64,000 bases of DNA from Euglena gracilis (Eukaryota; Euglenida; Euglenophyceae; Euglenales): NCBI GenBank assembly GCA_039621445.1, contig CP154954.1, positions 5,681,919-5,745,918 on the forward strand. Direction: 5' to 3'. Shown in pieces: positions 1 to 9,571 of the stretch (the stretch's first letter is position 1; the number at the start of each line of letters is the position of its first letter). The translations under genes and the position numbers were made by a program. Below the pieces are notes generated by a model. It made no database searches and was not told where the DNA came from. It saw only the letters and a program-made list of their open reading frames with translations.

Positions 1-719
1 CTAACCATGTTCACACCCGGGCGCCCCCCCTGCGAGTGTCGGACCCGAGACCCCAGCCCCCCGGCCGGCTGCCTCGTCCCTGACACCCACCCTTAGGGCT
101 GCCGTTCCCTGGCCCGGGGCCAGTGTTTTTCCGGGTTGTGGAGGGCTCAGGCCACCCCCCGTTTCGCCCACTGGTGTACCCCCCGACCAGAGGGGTGTGC
201 GTAGGATTGAATTTGCTTTTTCCATGAAAACTTGCACAAAGTCAAAATTCCGTTCCTCGAAAATGTAGTCCCAAATTTCAGTCCCCACGTGGCCATTTCA
301 CCCACCCTTTCTTAAGTATGCAAAAACACTGGAAATGGTCAGGGTGGGTGTTTTGGTGCAATGGATGGTGGTAAAAGGCAACAGAAACACGCACACACCG
401 TGAAAGTGGGAAGAGGGACCTGAAATTGACAATTCTTGCAAACAATGTACCTTCTCTTGATTTCGATTCTCCAATTCGATTGTTGATTGATGCCAATGTC
501 AAAAACACCCACAAAGGTCTGCGGAAGCAAATTGTGTTAAATTTGAACCCCAAATTAGGCTTTTCCTATTGAGTGCGCGTTCTGAGCGGAATGAAAAATT
601 CCGTGTTTTCAAAAGCTTCCGCCTTACCATTTTTGACTGTCGGACGCCCCCGACAGTCGACACCAAGTGGCTGACGCTTTAGTACAGTTATTTCGGTTTT
701 CCAAGGCCCAGACACGTAA
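1..719. other. Unassigned intergenic DNA
   Basis: GC-rich for the first 200 bases, then mixed sequence. Open frames on both strands are short and low-complexity. I recognise no motif, repeat or RNA gene here. Confidence 0.5.
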
Positions 720-976
720 CTATGCTTTTAATTCCATGGTTTGGTGGTTTGAGATTCCACAACCTGTTGGCCCCATACAAGAGGCTTTGGAATCAAAATC
801 TGGAAAAATATGAAAACATGGTGCTTTTTGGGACCCCCTCCCCATCCTCCTGGGGATGGCCCAAGCCCCCTTCCCCTCTGATATATGCACGTTGCGCACA
901 CAGCTGGTTTTTTTGCTCCAGAATTCTCTGTTTATGTTGATCTTCTGATCTGGAGAGAATCAAACGAACAACCAGT

Positions 977-1430
977 GTGTTTGGCAGGGCGCCCTACATC
1001 AAAATTCAGCGTAAAGGCCAGAAATTCCGTAAATGGGAGAGGGTTGTTTCACTTCCAAAGTGCCCACAGATAAGTCCCTTTCATTTAATGATGGCTTGCG
1101 TGGCTGCAACCCGATTTAACGTAAAGCCTGGGGGTCCCCTTCTGGTTTCACTAAAACCCCCATTCAAAGCCATGAGTGCTGACACAATTGCTTCAATAAC
1201 TAAACATTTTTTATCCAACATGGGGTACCCCCCCAGCTGTGGGGGGCCCGCTCCACCAGAGGGGCAGGAGTTGGTTTACTCAAAAAATTGGGCCTTTCTG
1301 CCCAAGAAATTTGTGAAATTGGCCAGTGGAGAGGTGTGGAGGCTTTTACAGCCCATTATCAACGACTTGGTGCCCAGGGTGCCTTGGAGAATGCCCAGGC
1401 CGCCCTAATTTCAGTGCACAATCAGGCCTC
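977..1430 (+). pseudogene. Tyrosine recombinase remnant of a DIRS-like element
   Basis: This is the C-terminal part of a DIRS-type tyrosine recombinase, the enzyme that integrates circular DNA copies of such elements. It is split between two reading frames. The box B region reads R-S-T-R-G-A-G, then LGLSAQEICEIGQWRG, then a Tyr within TAHYQRLG, so the second Arg, the Trp and the nucleophilic Tyr of the family are visible. The usual His of the HxxR motif is Arg (R-S-T-R), whereas the recombinase near 43.6 kb reads H-S-T-R. The N-terminal half and box A are missing. The tail after the Tyr resembles the tails of the DIRS-like recombinases at 43 and 60.5 kb (SAEPE, GGRD, EGEAQ). The missing residues and frameshift mark it as dead. 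Confidence 0.75.
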
Positions 1431-1440
1431 GCAAGGGCAA

Positions 1441-1530
1441 AGTGCGGAGCCCGAGGTGTCTCGTACTCCCTCGAGGATAACCGACAAGGGAGGAAGGGAC
1501 CCCGAGGGCGAAGCACAAAGATCTTGTGAG
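1441..1530 (+). repeat. Internal complementary region of the decayed DIRS-like element
   Basis: The right half, from the junction at 1460/1461 (TCGTACTCCCTCGAGG onward), is the reverse complement of 1745-1818 with few mismatches. The left half (AGTGCGGAGCCCGAGG) resembles the reverse complement of the left end seen in the better DIRS-like copies. Complementarity to both element ends is characteristic of DIRS internal complementary regions. Confidence 0.7.
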
Positions 1531-1744
1531 CCCGAACGGAGTCGCTGCTCAGTGCCGCCTCGCCGGAGCTGGCTGATGATGTGGCTCCGACGTGGTGACG
1601 TGACTTCTTGCCCCTGGGGGGGTTTCCCCCCTCTGCCCCCCATTTTCTGACCGAGTGCTTTTGAAGACAAATACTTTCTTACAGGTGGGGGGGGCTAGCC
1701 CAACGCAGCAAACAGTCCACACAACACCGCCGGCGAGCAAGACA

Positions 1745-1818
1745 TGGCCTCACAGGGCCTTTGTGCTTCGCCCTCGGTGTCCCTTCCTCCCTTGTCGGGT
1801 TTCCTCGAGGGAGCACGA
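1745..1818 (+). repeat. Right end of the decayed DIRS-like element
   Basis: Inverted copy of 1461-1530, ending at GGGAGCACGA. By analogy with right ends at 61014 and 42995, the element stops at about 1818. Confidence 0.6.
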
Positions 1819-2314
1819 GGAAGGTTGGGACGGAAGAAAGCCCCAGGGGATGTGAAGCGCGTGTGGATGGGATCCTTTCCTAACCAGTGGGGTATCAGCA
1901 ATTTGGGTTTCCAATTCTGCTGCCCAAATGTAGGAGAGTGAAGGAATGCATTTGGAGGGGGGGGAGAGTGGCAGAAGTGTATTTGGCATATCCCCATGGA
2001 TTGGAAGGCGGTTTGAAAAAAGAACGATTTTCCCCCCATTGTTGGCAAGTGGTGTTCCTTTGATTTCTTTCCCACAGTGGGTTTCCCACTTACCATTGTT
2101 CTTTTTATCTATTGGCTGGGAGTTTGATTTTTTTTTATTGCGAGTTTGATTCATTGTCATCGGTCAAAGTCATTGTCATTGGTCAAGACAAGACAATCGA
2201 CAAAAAGGAAGTCGAGGTTTACCTAAGGTGAAGACCGAGCGTCACATCGAGCCTCTGGCCTTTCGTTTGTTTGTCTCCTCACCCCGACGTATTGTGTTTT
2301 TTCTAAAAAAAATT
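1819..2314. other. Unassigned DNA between two element remnants
   Basis: Contains homopurine and homopyrimidine stretches and short open frames without recognisable similarity. A CATTGTCAT word repeats near 2153-2180. No gene is supported. Confidence 0.4.
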
Positions 2315-2766
2315 TGTACCAGGCAGCCGTAAGGCCATGGTACTGTGTATGTAGGTATAAGCCTACGGCCAGATATAGCTCTGGGCCGATACACAGTACT
2401 ATGCTAGGTGGTATTCCTAAGGATGGCCAACGGCCTGAATTAGGAATACCCAGCTCTACAGAGTAAAACCTTATTCTGGTTCTCCTCTCCACAGGTGGTA
2501 ATCTATTTTGGTATTTGTTTTATTCTTTACAAGACTTGATTTCAAGTTTGATTTGTTCTTCTGAAGTCCGGAAAGGACAGCCTAGTCACTTGGCATTTCT
2601 TTGTGTGGCCCATAGGGCTCCCTCGACTGCTTTGTGCTCTGCCTCTTAATTGGGGAAAAGGGCTTTACAACTTTTCGACGCTATATTTATTTCATTATTT
2701 TTCTGTTACTCCAACTTTTTACCTTTTCGGGCCAAAGGGCGAAAGCAAGGAAGTGTTGGACGTACA
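2315..2766 (+). repeat. LTR of a type 1 Ty3/gypsy element
   Basis: A 452-bp segment with TG...CA ends (TGTACCAGGC to GACGTACA), followed two bases later by the primer-binding-site word TGGTAGCAG. Its ends and a central block (TCTCCACAGGTGGTA, TTTTTCTGTTACTC, GGCGAAAGC) match the shorter LTR-like segment at 31999-32320. It precedes integrase sequence in the same orientation, so it is read as the 5' LTR of an internally deleted element. No matching 3' LTR was found. Confidence 0.65.
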
Positions 2767-2768
2767 CT

Positions 2769-2777
2769 TGGTAGCAG
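2769..2777 (+). promoter_or_regulatory. Primer-binding site, initiator-tRNA type
   Basis: TGGTAGCAG directly after the LTR resembles the initiator-Met primer-binding sites of many plant and fungal LTR elements. The same word follows the LTRs ending at 32320 and 44951. Confidence 0.55.
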
Positions 2778-2879
2778 TTTAGGTTTTTCGATCCTTTTGA
2801 CCGCAAACGGCCGTGTGGTACCGGACAATATGTTGACAATATATGGACAATATGTTGGTTTCTTTTCCCGTTTCATCTA

Positions 2880-4426
2880 TTCTTCTTTCGTTGCCAGTCT
2901 CTCGTACACGGGGCTATGCGGGGGAGAAGGCGACGAGGCCGCACACCTGGTCCTCGTCGCGTTACGCCGTCTGAATCTCCTTCCGCCCTCTCCTTTGGCG
3001 AATGGGATTGCTCCCATGATCCTGTATATAGCACGATAGTGCGCGGACTGCGCAATGGCGAAGTTGTACATAATTTTCCCTCTCCCCTTTACGGTTGGTT
3101 TTCCGCGATGATGCGGGATATAAATATTGTATACCCCGTGACTGGGTGGATGATGCACTTTTGTGTTATCACAACCAAGGTCACCCTGGGGCCCACAAAC
3201 TTCTGTCTTTGGTGGGTCGCAGGTACTGTACAACCCTGAAATAAAAAGAATTGCATTCGCGCTGCTTGGAAATTTCGCAACGGTGCCAAATTTGTCAAGC
3301 GGTGAAACCGCGCAGGGGTACCCCCCCTGGTACGCTTGATTTTTTCCCCGTACCCCCTGACATTTTTACGTCCCTCTGCATGGTTGTTCTTGAATTAGAA
3401 CGTATCAAAGGATCAGACAGCAAAATTTACAATTATGTTTTTGTTGTCGTTTGCAGGCTAAGTGGTTACATAGTAGCCATTCCATGCCAAAATGCAGGGT
3501 TGACCGCACAAATTTTAGCGCAGATATTTATGGAGAAGTGTATATGCCTAGTGGGCTTACCGAATGTGATTGTCAGTGATCAAGATCATTTGATCTCTTC
3601 CCGATTCTTCTCAGCCGTGGTTTACTGGGAATCGAACAGCATTTTGCCATTATATATCGCCCGAAGGGCAATGGCCGCGCCGAGGCAGCAGTGAAGGCTG
3701 TTGTAAATAGGCTCCGCTTCTCACTGGCTGACTCGCGCCAGGCCTGGGTACAGGTTATGCCATCATCCCTATTTTATATAAACACCCTACCGGGTTTAGT
3801 TTTGCCACACTCCCCATATAAAATGTTTTTTGGGCGAGACACGCCGGCGATTGGTGATAAACCATCAGAGAGACCAGGTCGAAGTAGCGTAATCTGTGAG
3901 ACATGGTTATCTGAAGCGGAGTCTCTCAGAACTACTCTTCAGAAGCGTGTCACTGATATCCATTCTTGAAAGAGAAATAAATTTTTGCAAGAATTCAAAT
4001 CACCTGGCTATGGTGCTGGTGATCGCGTGTGGGTTCGAAATAGTCGAATCCGCATGCAATCTTCCAAGCTAGACCCCCTCTGGCTCGGACCCTGTGAAAT
4101 TCTCGAACGCGCTGGTAACAGTGGCCGCTATAGGGTGGCACTGCCCAACGGGATCGAGGATTTTTCACATGGAAGATTTGAAGCCATACCTTCCTCCGCC
4201 TAATGGCAAAGAACTACCGTGCCTTTATTTCAAGCCCCGTTCCAAGTTACCCGGAACGGATGATTTTGTGGTAGACAAAATTCTCGATCACAAAATTGAT
4301 CGGGGAGTCCATTATTGGAAGGTCAGGTGGAAAGGCTTTGGGCCGGAGGAGGACACCTGGGAGTCATCCTCCAGTTTTATTGGTTATGTCCGACAGGACT
4401 GGAAGCTGTGGAATAAAAAAAAATAA
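2880..4426 (+). pseudogene. Type 1 gypsy integrase with chromodomain, decayed
   Basis: This encodes the integrase end of a chromovirus polyprotein. In order there is an HHCC zinc-binding region (NQGHPGAHK; CQICQAVKPRR), a DDE core, a GPY/F-type segment (SSKLDPLWLGPCEIL) and a C-terminal chromodomain (YWKVRWKGFGPEEDTW). It is spread over at least five frames (2916, 3251, 3691, 3985, 4094), so it is inactivated. The first catalytic Asp of the core (CMDFLELE in the copy at 20.7 kb) is Val here. The second Asp region (IVSDQDHLISS) is intact. Protease, RT and RNase H are missing between the LTR and this fragment, so the element is internally deleted. Type 1 assignment rests on close similarity to 20.4-21.8 kb. 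Confidence 0.85.
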
Positions 4427-4569
4427 CATAGGCATTTCTGTGAATAATTTATGAAATCGGCCTATAGGCCTTTTACTCCCCTCCCTGTGTTTTCTCCCAA
4501 CCTCGATTCATTTCTCTCTTCTTTTTGTACAGCTCATAAAGCTACTTTTTTTTTTCGGTCCCCGGAACA

Positions 4570-5745
4570 ATGCAAGACCCAGGGCGCGGCCCAGGCCCGC
4601 CCGCTATACAGTACGCTCTGCCTCTCTACACCCACACGCCTATGCGGCGGCCCCACCAGCCCAAGGGGCGTCCGCGTATGCAGTATATCAACCCACTCCT
4701 GCCGCTTTTGCGGCCCAGGCACAAGTGCCAAACCCCCCTCAAAAGGTTCAGGCACAAATGCCATACCCCCATCAGTCACATATGTCAGCAACCTCTCAGG
4801 AAAAAATGCCGCCCACCTCTCAGGCGCAACCGCCACATTCCGCTCTGGCGGCACCCGTGCCAATGGGAGCTGCACATGCGGCACAGCCTCAACAGGCATA
4901 TCAAGTTCCAATGGAACAACCACAACCTCAGCAGGTACAACAAGTTCCAATCGAACTACAACAGTATGCGAGGCAGTGACAGGCACCTCCAACGGAGCAG
5001 GCACATTATGCCATGCCTGGTCCCCCACCTCCCACACTGTATACACCACAGTATGTTATCTCTCAGCAACCCCAACCTCAAAGCGTACAGGGTGTCCCGC
5101 ACCTTGTACACACCGTACAGGCGATGCCCCATCCTGCTGCTCAACCCGTTCGGGAACCTGCGGCCAAGACGACAGTCAGCAGCAGTAGTATATCCGCTTA
5201 TGCGATCCCTGCGGCGCATGAGACGCCCCAGCCAGCACCAACGGTGCCATACCCTGCATTCACCACAGAATTGGTGAATCTCGCAGAGAAAACTCTGCGG
5301 ACTTCCTTGCGCGTTAGCGCACTCGAAAGAGCAGAACCCTCCTTACAAGTGATGTGGGATACCCACTGTCGTTAGGTTTTGGGCCTGGCCAATAGGCCTA
5401 TTGCACAATGGTGCTCCTGTGGCCAAACTCTGGTGACAGGAAAAGTGTACTTCATGCCTGGGGAAGGTCCCCCAGATATCAGCATGCACACACTGGGCAT
5501 CCAGGTACCGCCGATGCCGCGTATCCGTCATCACACAGGTGCATTCACCGAATACATGTGGGAGCATAGCCTACCAATGGAGGAAAGCGAGGCGGGAGAT
5601 ATTTCAGCACCAATAGTGCAGCGATCGCAATTTTTCGCGACCCCCAGTCTCCACCTCGTATGACAAGACCACCACCACCCGAATATCGGGAACCCCTAAC
5701 GCAATATGCGTATCAGCCAACGACACGAGTCATGGCCAGTTCCCC
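4570..5745 (+). pseudogene. Extra 3' ORF of type 1 gypsy, function unknown
   Basis: Downstream of the chromodomain lies a Pro/Gln/Ala-rich reading frame, starting near ATG 4570 and broken by frameshifts and stops. I do not recognise the protein. Its best conserved block, roughly 5380-5450, reads LANRPIAQWCSCGQTLVTG. The equivalent position in the copy at 22.3 kb reads VANMPVAQWCPCGQALMTG. This suggests a conserved WCxCG motif, perhaps metal binding, within a low-complexity protein. No transmembrane segment is evident, so an envelope-like role is not supported. Two copies with the same position and motif argue that this is a real third gene of the family rather than chance. Confidence 0.6.
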
Positions 5746-5749
5746 CCCC

Positions 5750-6160
5750 CCCAGGACCCCCCAGGACCCCACCCCCCCAGGACCCCCCAGGACCCCCACT
5801 GGACCCCCCAGGACCCCCCCAGGACCCCCCCAAGGACCCCCCAAGGACCCCCCCAGGACCCCCCCAGGACCCCCCAGGACCCACCGGGGGGCGGTACCCA
5901 GATGACCCACTGACCGTGGAGTTCCGAGCGCCTTCGGCGCCCGCTATCGGGGGGGGGCTCCCGCCCCCCCCCCGGACCCCCCCCGGGCTTCAAAATAACC
6001 TCATCTTGTGCTGCAAAAAATTTGCCAAAAAGTTGTGGGACCCCCCCAGGACCCCCCCGCGACCCCCCCACGACCCACCCAGGACCACCAAGACCCCCCA
6101 GGACCCCCCCAGGACCCCCCCCCCCCCCCCGGCCCCCCCCAAGACCCCCCCAGGGCCCCC
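5750..6160. repeat. C-rich minisatellite
   Basis: Imperfect tandem copies of a roughly 10-13-base GGACCCCCCA-like unit occupy 5750-5885 and 6040-6160, with a less regular stretch between them. They translate as Pro/Arg/Thr on + and Gly/Val/Leu on -, which explains the long open frames here. These are not taken as genes. Confidence 0.85.
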
Positions 6161-6163
6161 CAG

Positions 6164-6441
6164 TGTAAAAAGGGCTCTTGCCCTTTTGCTGGGGCTGGGC
6201 TTCTCAAAAAAATCTCCCTTTTTCTTCACAGTGTATTTCTTCATAAAATCTTATAACTTGTAACTTCCACTGCACGCAATCCCATTTGCACCAGACTTGG
6301 AGGTAAACATGGACAAAGTTGTACGCTGATTGCCTGCAAAGCAAACAACCAGAATTTTTTTACAAAAAAAGTGTGCCTGCGCGCGCTGACATTTGCGCCA
6401 GGCTTAATTGCAGAATGCGTAGGGACATGTCCAATGCCACA
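6164..6441 (-). repeat. LTR of non-autonomous element copy 1 (3' LTR)
   Basis: Nearly identical to 8270-8548 and inverted relative to 14004-14280 and 14800-15078. Ends TG/CA on either strand. Confidence 0.85.
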
Positions 6442-6460
6442 CTCCCCTTCCCAAAAGGAG
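6442..6460 (-). promoter_or_regulatory. Polypurine tract of copy 1
   Basis: On the - strand, TTTTGGGAAGGGGAG abuts the TG start of the LTR, the position expected for plus-strand priming. The same tract precedes the LTR at 14800 in copy 2. Confidence 0.6.
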
Positions 6461-6506
6461 ACCCAGTCTCCATACTTGACTCCCTTGGCCATTGGACTTG
6501 TCCTTC

Positions 6507-6910
6507 ACAGGGGGGGGGGGGCATCTCGAAAGAGCCGAACTCTCCCAACCCCAACTTGGCGAACTCGGTGCCACCGAATCTCAAACAGGGGGGGGGGGCA
6601 TCAACTCGTGAGCCACTCTCCCTCACCTCTGTCTCACGGGTGGGGCATCAACTCGTGAGCCAACTCTCCCCACTTCTTTCTCAGGGGGGGTGGGGCATCA
6701 ACTCGTGAGCCATCTCTCCCCACCTCCCTTGCACAGGGGGGGGGGGCATCAACTCGTGAGCCAACTCTCCCCACCACTCTCTTGGACAGGGGGGGGCATC
6801 AACTCGTGAGCCAACTCTCCCCTCCACCCTTCTCCAAAGGGGGGGGGGGGCATCAACTCGTGAGCCAACTCTCCCATCCACCTTCAAAAAGGTCGGGTGG
6901 GGCATCCCTC
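6507..6910. repeat. Tandem repeat inside copy 1
   Basis: About seven units of 55-65 bp, each with a G-run followed by CATCAACTCGTGAGCC and AACTCTCCCC. The same array appears inverted at 14320-14735 in copy 2. Confidence 0.85.
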
Positions 6911-7354
6911 TGGAGCGAACTCCCCCCGCACCCACCCCCGAAAATCATTCACAACCATGATTCTCGCGTCTTCCCAAAATAAAAATTGCATTTTAATCAC
7001 GATTCTCGCAATTCTCTGTGAAATCAAATTCTAATTCGGATCCCTCTTCCACCCAAAGCTCGAGTTCTTCACCCGAACGCCGCCTTACCACCCAACTCTT
7101 CGCCGGGGGGGGGGGGGGCGACAGCAGAAAGCGAGGGCACACTCTGATGGGGTTCGGGGTTCGGTCTGCAGGTCCAGTCCACCATTATATCATAATTGCA
7201 CATGCCACACCGGGGCATCCCACCAGGGAGCCGGCACAGGCTGTGGACATGGCAGCAGCGTACATGCCACATCGGGGCATCCCACCAGGGAGCCAACACA
7301 GGCAGTGGACATTGCAGCCACGTACATGCCAGGCCAGGGCATCCTCCAGGAGCC

Positions 7355-8260
7355 TCACTGGCCCTGGACCCCTTTGGCCTGCAGCCGCCTTCGCCATCTC
7401 CTTCGGGACGACGGCGTCTTCCATCTGGCTGTCCCATCTTCCTCAATCTCCATCCACTCATCTCTCTCCTCTCGTCTCGTCCTCAAGTCCAGCTTCAGGG
7501 CCCAGTACCCGGTTGGGCTGTATAGCGGTCCAGAAAACCACTTCGGCTGATAGTAATACCGCTTTGTCACATGGGGCTGGAGGTCCTCCCACATCTTCCT
7601 CGTCTTCATCTCGTTGACGTTGGGGATCAGCATCGCCACGTCCAGCTGCCCGTACTGGAGGAGGTTGCCGGCCACGTCCGCATCTCGGAACAGCAGCAGC
7701 ACCAACTCCTCCGGCGACAGCACCAGGATGGGGATGTCCTTCTCCAGCTGCAGCATCAGCCTCACGTCGTTCTTCAGGGCTGTCGACACTTGTCCACCAG
7801 GGGCATCACCACCTCGGGCATCATGGACTCCACTGGCATGTCGGACTTGGTCATCTGCAGCATCCCCCTCAGCCCCATGCCACATCTGGGCATCTCTCTG
7901 GCCACCATGGCCACCACCACCATCACCATCCTCACCTGCATGCCACTCCTGGGAATGTCCACAATCACCATGGCCATCAGGTGCATCAGCACCATCCAAC
8001 TTCACCACTCGTCGATGGCGTGCACGGGAATGTGCATCAGCACCATGGCCCCCATGGCCATCTGTAGCATGGCCCCAATGGCCATCTGCGGCATGACCCC
8101 CATGGCCATCCGTGCCATGGCCCCAATGGCCATCTGCGGCATGGCCCCCATGGCCATTCCTGGCATGGCCCCCATGGCCATCTCTGGCATGCATAACACA
8201 GTCTGAGGTCTCCGGCGCAGCGCCACCTTGGCCACGTCCTTCTCCATGGGCAACACTCAT
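7355..8260 (-). CDS. Unknown ORF of non-autonomous LTR element
   Basis: An open frame of about 301 codons from ATG 8260 to the stop ending at 7355, on the sense strand of the element just inside its 5' LTR. Residues roughly 20-70 are a Gly/His/Asp tandem repeat (units such as GHGGHAADGHWGHG). A more complex C-terminal half follows, with LSPEELVLLLFRDADVAGN, a YYYQPKWFSGPLYSP stretch and a basic, Arg-rich end. I do not recognise the family. The sense orientation and non-repetitive C-terminal half suggest a gene or captured gene fragment. The repeat half could equally be chance open frame in a minisatellite. Copy 2 has lost this region. Confidence 0.45.
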   Translation of the reverse strand: MSVAHGEGRGQGGAAPETSDCVMHARDGHGGHARNGHGGHAADGHWGHGTDGHGGHAADGHWGHATDGHGGHGADAHSRARHRRVVKLDGADAPDGHGDCGHSQEWHAGEDGDGGGGHGGQRDAQMWHGAEGDAADDQVRHASGVHDARGGDAPGGQVSTALKNDVRLMLQLEKDIPILVLSPEELVLLLFRDADVAGNLLQYGQLDVAMLIPNVNEMKTRKMWEDLQPHVTKRYYYQPKWFSGPLYSPTGYWALKLDLRTRREERDEWMEIEEDGTARWKTPSSRRRWRRRLQAKGVQGQ

Positions 8261-8269
8261 ACAACTTTG

Positions 8270-8548
8270 TGTAAAAAGGGCTCTTGCCCTTTTGCTGGGG
8301 CTGGGCTTCTCAAAAAAATCTCCCTTTTTCTTCACGGTGTATTTCTTCATAAAATCTTATAACTTGTAACTTCCACTGCACGCAATCCCATTTGCACCAG
8401 ACTTGGAGGTAAACATGGACAAAGTTGTACGCTGATTGCCTGCAAAGCAAACAACCAGAATTTTTTACAAAAAAAGTGTGCCTGCGCGCGCGCTGACATT
8501 TGCGCCAGGCTTAATTGCAGAATGCGTAGGGACATGTCCAATGCCACA
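8270..8548 (-). repeat. LTR of non-autonomous element copy 1 (5' LTR)
   Basis: Direct repeat of 6164-6441. Its outer flank ATGT (8549-8552) is the complement of the ACAT following copy 2 at 15079-15082. Confidence 0.85.
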
Positions 8549-9092
8549 ATGTGAGTCACTCCCGGTGTACAGGTTTGGCTCATTCCACGCACAAGCATGG
8601 AATGATGGGTTTCTTGAGGGATACTTGGCGGAATCGCCGTGTTTTCCGAAAATCGGTTCCCGTAATGGGAAATTCATCCGAAAACTGGGTTTGGGTTGTG
8701 GACAGGGCCAATGGTGGCACAATTCGCGGAATAGCGGATTGTGACACTCGGGACACGGGTGGTGGTGGTTCATGTGCACCCAGAGCCAGGTTATGGAAAC
8801 GCGAAACTGGAACATTTGGCGCATCATCGGCAATGCATACTGCCGTACTGCGGTGTGAAGCCCGCTGTTGGTTGGACACATTATACAAAACCCAGACACG
8901 TTTACGCACACTTTGCTCCAAATGCTCAACGAGTTGGAGTTGGCCGCAAATACGGTCAACTTCATCCTCCAAAGCGCGAATACGCTTGCGGTAACGGGAA
9001 AAGACATCCAAGTGCGTAATCCTTTCGGAAATTCCGGTAACATCTTGGACAAGTTTCCCGTGAGACTTATCCAATAATTGGAGTTGTCCCAT
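8549..9092 (-). pseudogene. Type 1 gypsy Gag N-terminal fragment
   Basis: Homologous to 29450-29994 in the same orientation, where it is continuous with gag. Fragments such as QLQLVEHLEQSVRKRVW and DVTGISERITHLD match the coiled-coil part of the type 1 Gag near 29.8 kb, but the frames are broken. It ends at 9092, where a type 3 LTR begins. Before the inversion it was the upstream part of the + strand gag that resumes at 15079. Confidence 0.75.
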
Positions 9093-9571
9093 TGTGAGCC
9101 AGGGGTGCTGAGTGCCCAAAACAACATAACCTAACCCAACCCAACCTGATGACTCTGCAGTTAGGATTAGGAAAATCTTATTAGGAATTATCAATTAGCT
9201 GACCCCATTTGTCTGCACAGGGCTCTGTCTTGTTTTTGTCTGTTTCAACTTCAAGAATCGAATTATCTTGGTTATCAATTATCATTCTTACCTGGACAGT
9301 ACGTGGTTCATTACATTGGTGCTGGTTTTGGAATTGCTGAATTGCTTGTATTGTGCTGTTGGTCTTGTGGATTTTTTATCAAAGAAAAGGTGTGAGCCAC
9401 CCAACTCACCTGTTTTCACCAAAAAGACCCACCAAAACAAAAGAAAATGCAATTTTTAAAACAAGCCGCGAGGGGAATTGAAAACACCCTGGGCAGGGTA
9501 AAAGATCCTACGCAACGGGGTGCCGGCCCCGAGGGACTGGAAACTCCAGGGCGGGCACCACGGTTACAACA
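9093..9571 (+). repeat. 5' LTR of type 3 Ty3/gypsy element
   Basis: Similarity to the type 1 element stops at CCCAT (9088-9092). The LTR begins TGTGAGCC and ends ACAACA just before a primer-binding-site-like TGGTCGCAGAGG. A CACAGGGCTCTGT block at about 9218-9230 matches one in the type 2 LTR. The 3' LTR is not in the window. CCCAT is a candidate 5-bp target duplication that cannot be confirmed. Confidence 0.6.

Larger units (their letters stand above)
6164..8548 (-). mobile_element. Non-autonomous LTR element, copy 1
   Basis: Two direct LTRs of about 279 bp (6164-6441, 8270-8548), TGTAAAAAGG to AATGCCACA on + and so TGTGGC...TTTACA on -, flank 1.8 kb of internal DNA. A polypurine tract (GGGAAGGGGAG on the - strand) touches the 6441 end, so the element reads on the - strand. 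It has no gag-pol. Its flanks do not match (CCAG left, ATGT right). They match instead, as complements, the flanks of copy 2 (CTGG, ACAT), which points to an inversion between the two. The LTRs fit a TRIM or LARD-like element. Confidence 0.85.

Noticed and set aside
5696-6263. Collagen-like or Pro/Gly-rich proteins on both strands
   Set aside because: All are translations of the GGACCCCCC minisatellite. Every frame is open because the repeat lacks stops.
8269-8549. 280-bp repeat as a terminal inverted repeat of one large DNA transposon (8269-15078)
   Set aside because: Each copy pairs with a nearby direct copy, has TG/CA ends and a polypurine tract, and gives 4-bp duplications when the inversion is undone, which fits LTRs.
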